A stretch of DNA of 46,289 nucleotides from Bacillota bacterium (GTDB lineage Bacteria > Bacillota > Clostridia > Lachnospirales > Lachnospiraceae): contig JAEZTJ010000029.1 in the NCBI GenBank assembly GCA_023421505.1, positions 1-46,289 on the forward strand. The letters are read 5' to 3'. A program made the position numbers and the translations under genes. Below are positions 7,324 through 14,860 of the stretch, piece after piece (the first letter of the stretch is position 1; each line of letters begins with the position of its first letter). A model generated the notes under the pieces. The model was not told the DNA's origin. It did no database searches and was given only the letters and a program-made list of their open reading frames with translations.

Positions 7324-8332
7324 TCTGCTTCACCTCCTCATAAGGAATTTGATTGGTACTTAAGTAATTCAATATTCTTCTGCGTCCTATCTCATCGTTG
7401 GGCAGCTGTATAATCATCTGTCCAAAGGCCTTTCCATCTATATCCTTCGTATCAGCAAACAGGATATTGACTGGTGTTTTACATTCAAGTACCATATTCG
7501 CGATAACCGGTTCAAAGGAGGTTCTTCCGTCAAATATAATTCTTAGTTTGTAATCTCCCTCAAAGGTTTCTATATGGGTCTCACCGGAGAGTACAAGCTG
7601 TTTTGCTATATTAGACTTTGGTCTTACAAAAACCTCTTCCACCTCTCCAATCTCTGCTATATGACTTTTATCAATGATCGCAACTCTGTTACAGATTTCT
7701 TCAATTACACTCATCTCATGCGTAATAACTATTACGGTAATACCAAGCTTTTGATTAATTTCCTTCAATAGCTTCAAGATAGAGCGGGTAGTTGTAGGAT
7801 CAAGTGCACTGGTTGCCTCATCGCAGAGTAAAATCTTGGGGTTTGTGGCTAAAGCCCTAGCAATTGCCACTCTTTGCTTTTGTCCTCCGGAAAGCTGAGC
7901 CGGGTACACCTTTGCCTTCTCCGTAAGTCCAACAATCTCAAGCAGCTCTCTTGCCCTTTCCTTTGCCTGCTTTCTGGGCATTCCTGCAATTTCTAAAGGA
8001 AAGCAGATATTTTGCAAAGCATTTCTTTGCAGCAATAAATTAAATTGCTGGAAAATCATTCCCATAGACTGTCTTACCTTTAAAAGCTCCCCTTCCCTCA
8101 GTGCTCCCAAATCCGCACCATCAAATACGACTGCACCAGATGTAGGACGTTCCAGAAAATTAATACATCGTACAAGGGTACTTTTCCCTGCACCACTTAG
8201 ACCAATTATTCCAAATATTTCTCCTTCATAAATTGTAAGATTAATATTCTCTAACGCATTTACTTCACTATCCTTATTTTTAAAAACCTTACCAAGCTCA
8301 ACCAGTTCAACAATCGGCTTTTTATTAAGCAT
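7313..8332 (-). CDS. metN: Methionine ABC transporter ATP-binding protein MetN
   Basis: A 339-residue ABC ATPase with Walker A GLSGAGKST (44-52), signature LSGGQ (147-151) and Walker B ILLCDE (167-172), followed by the H-loop (ITHE). The C-terminal about 95 residues form the NIL domain typical of MetN, which binds methionine and trans-inhibits transport (known for E. coli MetNI). It is the first gene of metNIQ. The start is set by GGAGGTGGGAGG immediately before the ATG. Upstream, 500 bp of leader contain a consensus promoter, a Met/Cys-rich short ORF, a terminator and a long inverted repeat. No SAM riboswitch or T-box core was recognised, so regulation is probably by that leader. Confidence 0.96.
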   Translation of the reverse strand: MLNKKPIVELVELGKVFKNKDSEVNALENINLTIYEGEIFGIIGLSGAGKSTLVRCINFLERPTSGAVVFDGADLGALREGELLKVRQSMGMIFQQFNLLLQRNALQNICFPLEIAGMPRKQAKERARELLEIVGLTEKAKVYPAQLSGGQKQRVAIARALATNPKILLCDEATSALDPTTTRSILKLLKEINQKLGITVIVITHEMSVIEEICNRVAIIDKSHIAEIGEVEEVFVRPKSNIAKQLVLSGETHIETFEGDYKLRIIFDGRTSFEPVIANMVLECKTPVNILFADTKDIDGKAFGQMIIQLPNDEIGRRRILNYLSTNQIPYEEVKQNVG

Positions 8333-8391
8333 CCTCCCACCTCCAAGCTTTTTTCATATTGATATATCATTGTAAAACTAATTAATTTTTG

Positions 8392-8478
8392 ATTATATAC
8401 ACAGTAGATACTATTTCTTCCTCCAACGCTCCATCCATTTAATTTTCATTCTGGAATAGTATCTACTGTGTATATAAT
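8392..8478. repeat. 24-bp perfect inverted repeat upstream of metN
   Basis: Arms 8392-8415 and 8455-8478 are perfect reverse complements (24 of 24) around a 39-nt loop. In RNA it would be a very stable hairpin about 60 nt before the metN ribosome site. No U-tract follows on either strand, so it is not a classical terminator. On the minus strand the loop contains a 12-codon ORF, ATG at 8449 to TAG at 8411, without a clear ribosome site. Confidence 0.85.
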
Positions 8479-8730
8479 GCCTGTAGCTTATAGTTTCGCA
8501 ATTTTCTTTTTATCCTATTATAAATTGATGTTTACAAGATTATGTAATCTTACATGCAACAGTGTTAAAAATTCTTGGCATATGTATATAAAACTGAATT
8601 TTAATTTTACTTCTACAATCAAATCAGACTATTACAGCAAATTATTCTATAAGCATCTTTTCAATATATATTATACGAACTAACAGCCTTATTCATCCTT
8701 ATAAAATGGACATTCTAAAGCTCTATTGCA

Positions 8731-8765
8731 TAAAAAAACAAGAAGCCGTGATAAGCTTCCTGTTT
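8731..8765 (-). terminator. Terminator between the Met/Cys-rich ORF and metN (candidate attenuator)
   Basis: An 11-bp stem with one G-U pair (8736-8746 with 8755-8765) is followed on the minus strand by seven T residues. It lies about 70 nt after the short ORF and about 400 nt before metN, so it would block transcription of metNIQ unless bypassed. Confidence 0.8.
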
Positions 8766-8832
8766 GGTTTCCTCTATTTGAATAAGAAGGATTCTTTCTT
8801 CCTATGCAACATGAAAACATCACATTCACTTA

Positions 8833-8907
8833 TCAGGTAAATATGTTAACCGGCATGCAGCACATACCATACATATTACAGCACATAGTGTTATTTGATG
8901 TTCTCAT
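8833..8907 (-). CDS. 24-residue Met/Cys-rich leader peptide (candidate)
   Basis: ATG at 8907 is preceded by GGAGGAG with a 5-bp spacer, one of the best ribosome sites in the window. The 24-codon product contains five Met (1, 8, 12, 15, 18) and four Cys in two pairs (9-10, 16-17), so nine of its codons specify sulfur amino acids. It lies between a consensus promoter and a terminator upstream of the methionine importer genes. By analogy with amino-acid attenuators, ribosome stalling at these codons could control the terminator. An alternative is a small metal-binding peptide, since CC and Met clusters can bind copper. I do not recognise it as a named family. Confidence 0.7.
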   Translation of the reverse strand: MRTSNNTMCCNMYGMCCMPVNIFT

Positions 8908-8958
8908 GTATACTCCTCCAATTCAATTCATATTATTTCGATATAAATTAATGGATTT

Positions 8959-8987
8959 AGTATAGATGATGAATATACTTCTGTCAA
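8959..8987 (-). promoter_or_regulatory. Consensus sigma-A promoter for the metNIQ leader
   Basis: On the minus strand TTGACA (8982-8987) and TATACT (8959-8964) have a 17-bp spacer. The start point would lie about 45 nt before the Met/Cys-rich ORF. Confidence 0.8.
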
Positions 8988-9040
8988 GACCTTTTTATTA
9001 TTATTTTTTATAATTCATATATGTTTAATAGTAATTAGTT

Positions 9041-9406
9041 TCAGGATTGATACAATCCCATTCTTTCCTTTTTCGTTAACCTCTTCACCGCTTCGTCATA
9101 GGAATGATCTATCATATTATAAATTAATTCCTCCTGTAGTCCACAATTTAAATAGACGGTGTTCTTATAAGGCTTTTGTCTGTCAGGGCAGTGATAGCCA
9201 GCTATAATCAGACCGGGATAGCTATCGCGGTAAACCAGTGCTAATTGCGGATCACAGCGAAGTGTTACCTTATCCTCATCCGGAAACCATTCTAGAAATA
9301 TTCTATTTCCAACCTTATAACAGATCGGAAAGGGTCCAAACGGACGAGTTTCATAAGCACCTGCCTTGCTAATGCATAATTCTTTCAAGTCCTCATAAGT
9401 AATCAT
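9041..9406 (-). CDS. MmcQ/YjbR family protein
   Basis: A 121-residue protein of the MmcQ/YjbR family, a small CyaY-like fold often annotated as DNA-binding. Visible family features are an early FGPFPICYKVGNRIFLEW (start of the sheet), VTLRCDPQLALVYRDSYPGLIIAGYH, and the C-terminal IDHSYDEAVKRLTKKER. The biochemical role is not established. A GGAGATTAGA site precedes the ATG. It lies 24 bp after the penicillin-binding protein gene on the same strand and is probably cotranscribed with it, though no functional link is evident. Confidence 0.85.
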   Translation of the reverse strand: MITYEDLKELCISKAGAYETRPFGPFPICYKVGNRIFLEWFPDEDKVTLRCDPQLALVYRDSYPGLIIAGYHCPDRQKPYKNTVYLNCGLQEELIYNMIDHSYDEAVKRLTKKERMGLYQS

Positions 9407-9430
9407 TCTAATCTCCGTTTCTTAATATTA

Positions 9431-12289
9431 TCAATCCGTTCTTATTTCATAGGACTCCGAAGCTTTACCGGTTATTATTGTATCCTTCGGTTCTAATTTA
9501 AAATAATAATTGATAATATCCTTACCTGTAGCAACTGAATTACCTGAAGCATATCCGTTTGCAATTCTGACTGCAAGGGATATTTCAGGAGCATTGGCTG
9601 GTGCGTAGCCTATAAATAGAGCATGGTCCGGTCTGTTGGTTTTTTCCTGAGCTGTACCTGACTTACCGGCTACAGGATACTTCATATCTTTTAGGATAGC
9701 ATTATTATGAGCAAATTGTTCCATGCCTGCACTAATGGTATCCCATGTATTTTGGGGAAGCTCCACAAAGCTCTGTTTTTTTGACTCTATCTCTTTTAAT
9801 GTATTAGCATTAAATGCTTTTACTCCCTTGATAAGAGAAAGTTCAAAACTATCTCCTTGGGTAGCTAACGTATTGACATATCTTGATAGTTGAGCAGTTG
9901 TATAATTATGTGTTCCTTGACCGATGGCAGATGGAATTGCATAATGATCTGTAACTAAAGGCTCCTCTTCCATTATTTCCAGTCCTGTTTTCTTATCTAA
10001 ATCAAATAGCTTGGCATATTTTTGAAGATAACTTAAAGCCTGCTTATCCTCATAATTAAATCTTCCCTTCATTCCCAGGCGATAAGATACATCACACAAA
10101 TAATCATTACATGAGTTTTGAATGGCACTCGCTGCATTTACTATCTCTCCATGCCCAGAATGCTTCCAACAGCGAAGGGCCGGTGATACTTTATCAAATG
10201 TACCATCGCAAAAGATTGGCGTATCTGAAGCAATTACATTCTCCTGTAAGCCGGCTATTATTGTAACAGGTTTAAAGGTGGAACCCGGAGCAGTACGCTG
10301 CTGCGTTGCCCGATTATAAAAAGGCATAGATAAATCATTATATAGCTGATTATAGTACTTTACATCCATTTGGTTTGCCAACTTGTTATTATCATATCCG
10401 GGATAGGTAACACATGCTAATAGTTTACCTGTTTTCGCTTCAACTACGACTGCAGAGCCGGAATAGGGATCAAGTGCAAGCTGGGCAGGAGTAATTTCAA
10501 GATTAGTAATTTTTTTTATCATAAAATCGTAGGCACTTATCTGATTACTCACAAGCTCCTCATAATCATTACTATCACTTGATACGATACCCTGTTCACA
10601 TAATAATCTACAAAAATCAGTATCAGAAATCTCTCCTGCTTTCAGCATATGCTTCAATACATATTTATCAAATAAATTATTGTCCTCTAGCTGTGACAAT
10701 ATTCTATCTACTGCTAATTGATAGATTTCATCAATTGTCATAAAACTCGTATCTTTCGTTAATTTTTCAAGGCTGATCCACCCTGCTCTCGCAGCATAGG
10801 AAAAGAATTCTTTAATCCCGATCTCTTTATCGACAAACCAGGCTTTATACGTACTATCACTTTTGTTTATCAGTTTTTCATCTAATACATCAGTTTTATT
10901 GACGATATAATCTTCTATTTCCTGCAATTCCTTAGTATCTTTCATATAAGACGGAGGATTACCGTGAAATTCCCTATTGATATCAGCTATTACCTTTTTT
11001 CTGGCATTAACAAGTAGCCTATTAATGCTTTGTTCAAAGTTATTTGCCTCTAAAGATTTCAAATGTTCTAAATCAACTATCTCATTATCAATCAAGGCAC
11101 AATATACATCATAAATTGGAATTTTGATATCAGAAGCATCCTCAATGTTTGATTTATCAAAATCCTTTTCATTAATTATATTTCCCGTCAGAATTCCGGC
11201 TATATGCTGCTCTAAAAGCTTGTATACTGCTATCTGTAAGTCTTTATCTATACTTAAATAGATATCATTTCCTGCAACTGGCTCTGTTCTTTCCCCGTCG
11301 GTAAGCTTTTTACCAGAATCATTAACATAGACTACCTCCAAACCGTTCTTTCCACGTAATTCATCCTCCATGCATTTTTCAATTCCTGATTTTCCTATGA
11401 CAGACTGAGCGTTATACTCTTTCTTTTCCTTCTGTTTTTGTGTAAGCTCCTCTGAGGATATCTTACCTGTATAACCAAGTATATGAGCAAATGCTACTCC
11501 TCCATCATATACGCGGATAGCCCCCTGTTCAATTCCTGCTCCTATCAGAGTATCTCTGTTTTCCGAGATATAAGCTACCGTCTCCTGTGAAACATTCTCA
11601 GCGATAACAATAGGCATATACTTCTGACTGCTGTTAAATAGGAGCATGTACCTTATTCCTAGTATGGCTAATAATTCTTCTTTGCTATAAGATTCTTTTA
11701 GCTGATAATTCATTAATTCTTCGCTGGAGTATTTTTCTTCGTCCTCTTGATAAATTGCAAACTTTTTATCACTAACCATAAAATCAATCATTTCATCCGG
11801 CCCGGCTTCTGTTTCTTCCTTCGTCAAGCTATCAATATAAGCTTTTCCGAATATATCCGCCTTAAATCTTAGCAGCTGCTTATCTTGTATTGTAAATACG
11901 TATTTATCATCATCATTTAATTCTATTTTCAGTTCATTATTAAATGTATCCTTGTTTTTCATTAACGTAGTATAAATTCTGTATGCTATACTATTAAGTG
12001 TTAACTGACGCTCTCTATTGTTTTTATAATCACCGCAATCGGTTAGTGTTACTTTATAAGCTAACTGATTGTGTGCTAATAACTCTCCATACCGATCATA
12101 TATATTTCCCCTGGTACTGTTTAATACCAGAGTCTTCATACTCTTAACCTCCAAAACGTTGGCATTCTCATCCCCTTTAAGGATTTGCAGTCGATATAAT
12201 CTGACAATCAGGATCGAAAGCAGAACTAGCATAATAACAACTATTATATTAAACCGTATTGCTTCACTCTTATTTTTCATATTCATCAT
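9431..12289 (-). CDS. Class B penicillin-binding protein (PBP2/MrdA-like) with a long central insertion
   Basis: A 952-residue peptidoglycan D,D-transpeptidase. One N-terminal transmembrane anchor (about 13-34) is followed by the PBP dimerisation region (STRGNIYDRYGELLAHN, about 58-75). The C-terminal transpeptidase has all three active-site motifs: S670-TFK, S726-C-N and K876-SGT. It cross-links cell-wall peptides outside the membrane, probably for elongation or sporulation. Length is well above the usual 600-750 because about 260 mostly helical, acidic residues lie between the SIDKDLQIAVYKLLEQHI segment and SAVVVEAKTGKLLACVTYPGYD, which are normally almost adjacent. The start is uncertain: ATGs at 12289, 12286 and 12280 follow a CGAGG site. 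The MmcQ-like gene follows. Confidence 0.93.
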   Translation of the reverse strand: MMNMKNKSEAIRFNIIVVIMLVLLSILIVRLYRLQILKGDENANVLEVKSMKTLVLNSTRGNIYDRYGELLAHNQLAYKVTLTDCGDYKNNRERQLTLNSIAYRIYTTLMKNKDTFNNELKIELNDDDKYVFTIQDKQLLRFKADIFGKAYIDSLTKEETEAGPDEMIDFMVSDKKFAIYQEDEEKYSSEELMNYQLKESYSKEELLAILGIRYMLLFNSSQKYMPIVIAENVSQETVAYISENRDTLIGAGIEQGAIRVYDGGVAFAHILGYTGKISSEELTQKQKEKKEYNAQSVIGKSGIEKCMEDELRGKNGLEVVYVNDSGKKLTDGERTEPVAGNDIYLSIDKDLQIAVYKLLEQHIAGILTGNIINEKDFDKSNIEDASDIKIPIYDVYCALIDNEIVDLEHLKSLEANNFEQSINRLLVNARKKVIADINREFHGNPPSYMKDTKELQEIEDYIVNKTDVLDEKLINKSDSTYKAWFVDKEIGIKEFFSYAARAGWISLEKLTKDTSFMTIDEIYQLAVDRILSQLEDNNLFDKYVLKHMLKAGEISDTDFCRLLCEQGIVSSDSNDYEELVSNQISAYDFMIKKITNLEITPAQLALDPYSGSAVVVEAKTGKLLACVTYPGYDNNKLANQMDVKYYNQLYNDLSMPFYNRATQQRTAPGSTFKPVTIIAGLQENVIASDTPIFCDGTFDKVSPALRCWKHSGHGEIVNAASAIQNSCNDYLCDVSYRLGMKGRFNYEDKQALSYLQKYAKLFDLDKKTGLEIMEEEPLVTDHYAIPSAIGQGTHNYTTAQLSRYVNTLATQGDSFELSLIKGVKAFNANTLKEIESKKQSFVELPQNTWDTISAGMEQFAHNNAILKDMKYPVAGKSGTAQEKTNRPDHALFIGYAPANAPEISLAVRIANGYASGNSVATGKDIINYYFKLEPKDTIITGKASESYEIRTD

Positions 12290-12475
12290 TCCTCGTATCT
12301 TGTAATCTACTTGTTTTGTAACCTTTCCAAACAGCTAGTAAATATTTAGCCGTTATGATTGAGGTATATTTTCTTTATATAACTTATAATTCTATTCTTA
12401 ACATCTTTTACCTCTCTTATAATAAAATTGTTAACTATATCAGGCTTTACTGTAAATAATTCTATATAACATCAT

Positions 12476-13372
12476 CTAGTCATTGTCATCCCTTTTTTTA
12501 TACAAATTACTAATCAAAATGTCTGCACTGGGGTCATGCCTTCGTAAATTATTGTTGATTGATGCTTCACTATGGTTTGCATAGCAATAAACACAACCAT
12601 TTTTACAGGTATTATAAACTCCAATGTCTATGCTCTGAAGACAACCACAGCAGGGTCGTTGATTCCTGTCCTTTTTTATAGGAATAGCGTGTCCACAGAT
12701 ATGCTCTATTACCTTCTTATCAATACAAGCAGCCGGTTTTATTCCATCCTTTGTGAAATCAACCTGCTCGCAGCAGGCTCTAAGCTCAATGTCATACTCC
12801 TTAGCTATCATGGATAAATGATATGCCAGCTGATGCATCTGCTCTTCTGTGATCAGGGTTAAGATACTATCCTTTACCGATTTATTCAGTTTATGATAGA
12901 GATCAACAAAGCTGATGGTACATATATCTGTATATCCCCGAAGCTGCCTACAGAGCTTCGCAAAATTCTCCTCATGATAGGATATGGTCAGGTCCTGATT
13001 AATAATGATAGGATCATAGCGCCACAGTACCTTTTCTTTACCAAGCAGATCAGATAATTTCTTAAAAGTTGCTATTATATCCTTTTTCTTTCTTAAGTTT
13101 TGTTCCAAGCTTCTATCATAAGGATTAAGCGTAAATTGAAAATAATAACAATACCCCATAGATGTTATGATAGGCAACCTATCCATCATAGGAAGCGGGT
13201 CTTTCGTCCAGAAGACAATACAGTCAATCTCATCCGTAGAAAGCGAAAGGTTTCGTAACTGTTTTCTATTCATCGGGTTACTACTTAGCACATAACCCTC
13301 TTTAAGCCGGTTGAAAAACCATTCCGAATAATAGCAAGGAATATCGGTTCTCCTTGAAGCCGAAAGTATCAT
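12476..13372 (-). CDS. DUF1848 family protein, probable Fe-S enzyme
   Basis: A 298-residue DUF1848 protein. The N-terminus MILSASRRTDIPCYY, the mid region IVFWTKDP and FQFTLNPYD, and KVLWRYDPI are family hallmarks. The C-terminus has the Cys cluster CCGCLQSIDIGVYNTC then GCVYCYAN, which looks like an iron-sulfur cluster site (CxYCYAN as in radical-SAM-like proteins). Its reaction is unknown to me. A GGGGGC site lies somewhat far (about 11 bp) from the ATG. It stands alone between the penicillin-binding protein gene and the tRNA-Pro terminator. Confidence 0.88.
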   Translation of the reverse strand: MILSASRRTDIPCYYSEWFFNRLKEGYVLSSNPMNRKQLRNLSLSTDEIDCIVFWTKDPLPMMDRLPIITSMGYCYYFQFTLNPYDRSLEQNLRKKKDIIATFKKLSDLLGKEKVLWRYDPIIINQDLTISYHEENFAKLCRQLRGYTDICTISFVDLYHKLNKSVKDSILTLITEEQMHQLAYHLSMIAKEYDIELRACCEQVDFTKDGIKPAACIDKKVIEHICGHAIPIKKDRNQRPCCGCLQSIDIGVYNTCKNGCVYCYANHSEASINNNLRRHDPSADILISNLYKKRDDND

Positions 13373-13483
13373 AAAAACACTGCCCCCTTAAGTTATCTCT
13401 GTCTCCATTTCCATACGGATATCAATTATATTACCACATACTTCCATATCCAACAATACTTCTATTTTAAATCTTACTGAGCA

Positions 13484-13520
13484 CGTAAAAAAACACGATT
13501 GCCAAAACAATCGTGTTTTC
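13484..13520 (-). terminator. Terminator of the tRNA-Pro transcript
   Basis: A perfect 12-bp stem (AAAACACGATTG 13490-13501 with CAATCGTGTTTT 13508-13519) continues on the minus strand into a run of T. It lies about 75 bp beyond the tRNA 3' end, after the duplicated tRNA fragment. Confidence 0.85.
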
Positions 13521-13523
13521 TTG

Positions 13524-13613
13524 CATCATCTTTTAAGTTAGTCGAGGCGACAAGATTTGAACGAGTTCAAATTTCATCACCTTTTAAGTTAGTCGAGGCG
13601 ACAAGATTTGAAC
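13524..13613. repeat. Direct duplication of the tRNA-Pro 3' end
   Basis: A 39-bp segment at 13524-13562 recurs at 13575-13613 with a single mismatch (51-bp period). The second copy is the T-arm and acceptor 3' strand of the real tRNA plus its trailer. The first copy is an isolated fragment in the 3' trailer of the transcript, between the tRNA and its terminator. Confidence 0.9.
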
Positions 13614-13667
13614 TTGCGACCTCTGCGTCCCTAACGCAGCGCTCTAGCCAAGCTGAGCCACGCCTCG
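13593..13667 (-). tRNA. tRNA-Pro (anticodon AGG)
   Basis: A complete cloverleaf on the minus strand. Acceptor CGAGGCG (13661-13667) pairs with CGCCTCG (13594-13600), and A is the discriminator at 13593. The D-arm is GGCTCAGCTTGGCTAGAGC, the anticodon stem CTGCG/CGCAG encloses the loop TTAGGGA, and the T-arm loop is TTCAAAT. Anticodon AGG reads CCU (Pro), and the 5' C1 fits bacterial tRNA-Pro. CCA is not encoded. A promoter (13721-13750) precedes it. Confidence 0.93.
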
Positions 13668-13720
13668 AAAAATATCTTACTGTGCTAAGTACTCTTAGTT
13701 CTGCTTAAGACAGCAAAGAT

Positions 13721-13750
13721 ATTATATTACGATAAGTATTTGTTTGTCAA
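13721..13750 (-). promoter_or_regulatory. Promoter of tRNA-Pro
   Basis: Minus-strand TTGACA (13745-13750) and TATAAT (13721-13726), both perfect consensus, are separated by 18 bp. The start point would be about 45 bp before the tRNA. Confidence 0.8.
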
Positions 13751-13843
13751 CCAATAAATTAGGTTTTTTCAATGAAAAATAAACCATTGAATAATGTACA
13801 TTTTTTAACATAACATGCTTACCCTTTGAATTAATTTGTGCAA

Positions 13844-14743
13844 TTAGTTTCTATTAACTGATATCCATATACCGACTAAAATGAAGACCATACTGATGAT
13901 ATGTAACGGTAGTAGGCTTTCATGCAATAAGATAACCGAAAGCAGTACACTACTAAGCGGTACCACACTGGTAAAAACAGCAGCATTAGAGGCCTTTACC
14001 TTCTCTATTCCTTGAAACCAGAAAACATAGGATAGATATGTAACAAATATTCCATAATACCCCACGCACAGAACTGATTTTAATGCTAGGCCTTTAAAAT
14101 CAAATCCCACAGCATCATGGATAGAAAAAGGCAAAAGTAAAAGGAATGCATAGATAACAATAATTGTGGTCCTGCACAACGCTGTAACTGGCTTACATTT
14201 CACTTTACTCAATATAGAAAATAGGGCTTCGCAGATTACTGCTGCCATAATTAACAGATTTCCCTTGAACGAGCCATGTCCTCCCGCTTTTGTATAAGCC
14301 GTAAGATTAATCAGTACAAGTCCAATTACAGTAAAAATGATTGCAACAACCTGCTTAAGGCTTATTTTTTCCTTTAAGAAAAAAAATGCGAACAATAATA
14401 CGATAACCGGCCCTGCGCTTGTTATCAGTCCACTGGTTGCTGCTGTAGTAAATTTAAGTCCCATAAAAGTACAGATTCGATATAAAAACACACCGCAGAA
14501 GGCCTGTGCAAACATAACCAGATGGGTACGAAAATCATATCTCCATTCACTTTTCTTGATCAAAAATGAATAGGGAATTAATATCACCATTCCGATTGTA
14601 ATACCCAGTTCCGTTGCTAAAAAAGTCGGCAGAGAGGTAACCATCATCTTGCTGACTACTACTGCGCTTCCCGAAATAAACATAGCCAGCGTTAAATTAA
14701 TATATGCACTTAAATTTTTATTCCTTCCTATTGACTTTAACAT
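13844..14743 (-). CDS. EamA/DMT superfamily transporter
   Basis: A 299-residue membrane protein with ten predicted hydrophobic segments in two five-helix halves, the layout of EamA-type drug/metabolite exporters. The GLKFTTAATSGLITSAGPVIVLLFAFFF region (in the first half) and the VVPLSSVLLSVILLHESLL region (in the second) are the conserved gate helices. The exported substrate is unknown. ATG at 14743 is chosen over 14761 because GAGGGG lies 6 bp before it. It is divergent from a MocR-type regulator whose likely operators lie between the two genes; in many Firmicutes such pairs are regulator and target. Confidence 0.88.
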   Translation of the reverse strand: MLKSIGRNKNLSAYINLTLAMFISGSAVVVSKMMVTSLPTFLATELGITIGMVILIPYSFLIKKSEWRYDFRTHLVMFAQAFCGVFLYRICTFMGLKFTTAATSGLITSAGPVIVLLFAFFFLKEKISLKQVVAIIFTVIGLVLINLTAYTKAGGHGSFKGNLLIMAAVICEALFSILSKVKCKPVTALCRTTIIVIYAFLLLLPFSIHDAVGFDFKGLALKSVLCVGYYGIFVTYLSYVFWFQGIEKVKASNAAVFTSVVPLSSVLLSVILLHESLLPLHIISMVFILVGIWISVNRN

Positions 14744-14795
14744 TCTTACCCCTCTTCTCATCCTTTAATTATAATGGTATAATCATATAATCGTG

Positions 14796-14844
14796 AAAGT
14801 GGCTTGATAAGTTCCACTTTTGGAATAATTATACGGAGCCACTT
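14796..14844. promoter_or_regulatory. Candidate MocR operator in the divergent promoter region
   Basis: AAAGTGG (14796-14802) and CCACTTT (14814-14820) form an inverted repeat with an 11-bp spacer, and a further CCACTT (14839-14844) repeats the half-site 25 bp away. MocR regulators commonly bind such repeated half-sites in divergent promoters, so these may control both the exporter and the regulator gene. Confidence 0.5.
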
Positions 14845-14860
14845 GGAAGAGGTGATATAA

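Larger units (their letters stand above)
8333..9040. other. Long leader/intergenic region upstream of metNIQ
   Basis: About 700 bp without a long gene. It holds, in minus-strand order, a promoter (8959-8987), a short Met/Cys-rich ORF (8833-8907), a terminator (8731-8765) and a 24-bp inverted repeat (8392-8478). I found no second good promoter between the terminator and metN, which suggests that metNIQ transcripts begin at the distal promoter. Confidence 0.65.

Noticed and set aside
8468..8683. 71-codon plus-strand ORF in the metN leader
   Set aside because: No ribosome site, AT-driven composition, and it starts inside the 24-bp inverted repeat.
8333..9040. SAM (S-box) riboswitch or Met T-box in the metN leader
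   Set aside because: Neither the S-box core nor an AGGGTGGNACCGCG T-box motif could be found on either strand.
13499..13708. 69-codon plus-strand ORF over tRNA-Pro
   Set aside because: It is the antisense reading of the tRNA and its duplicated end.
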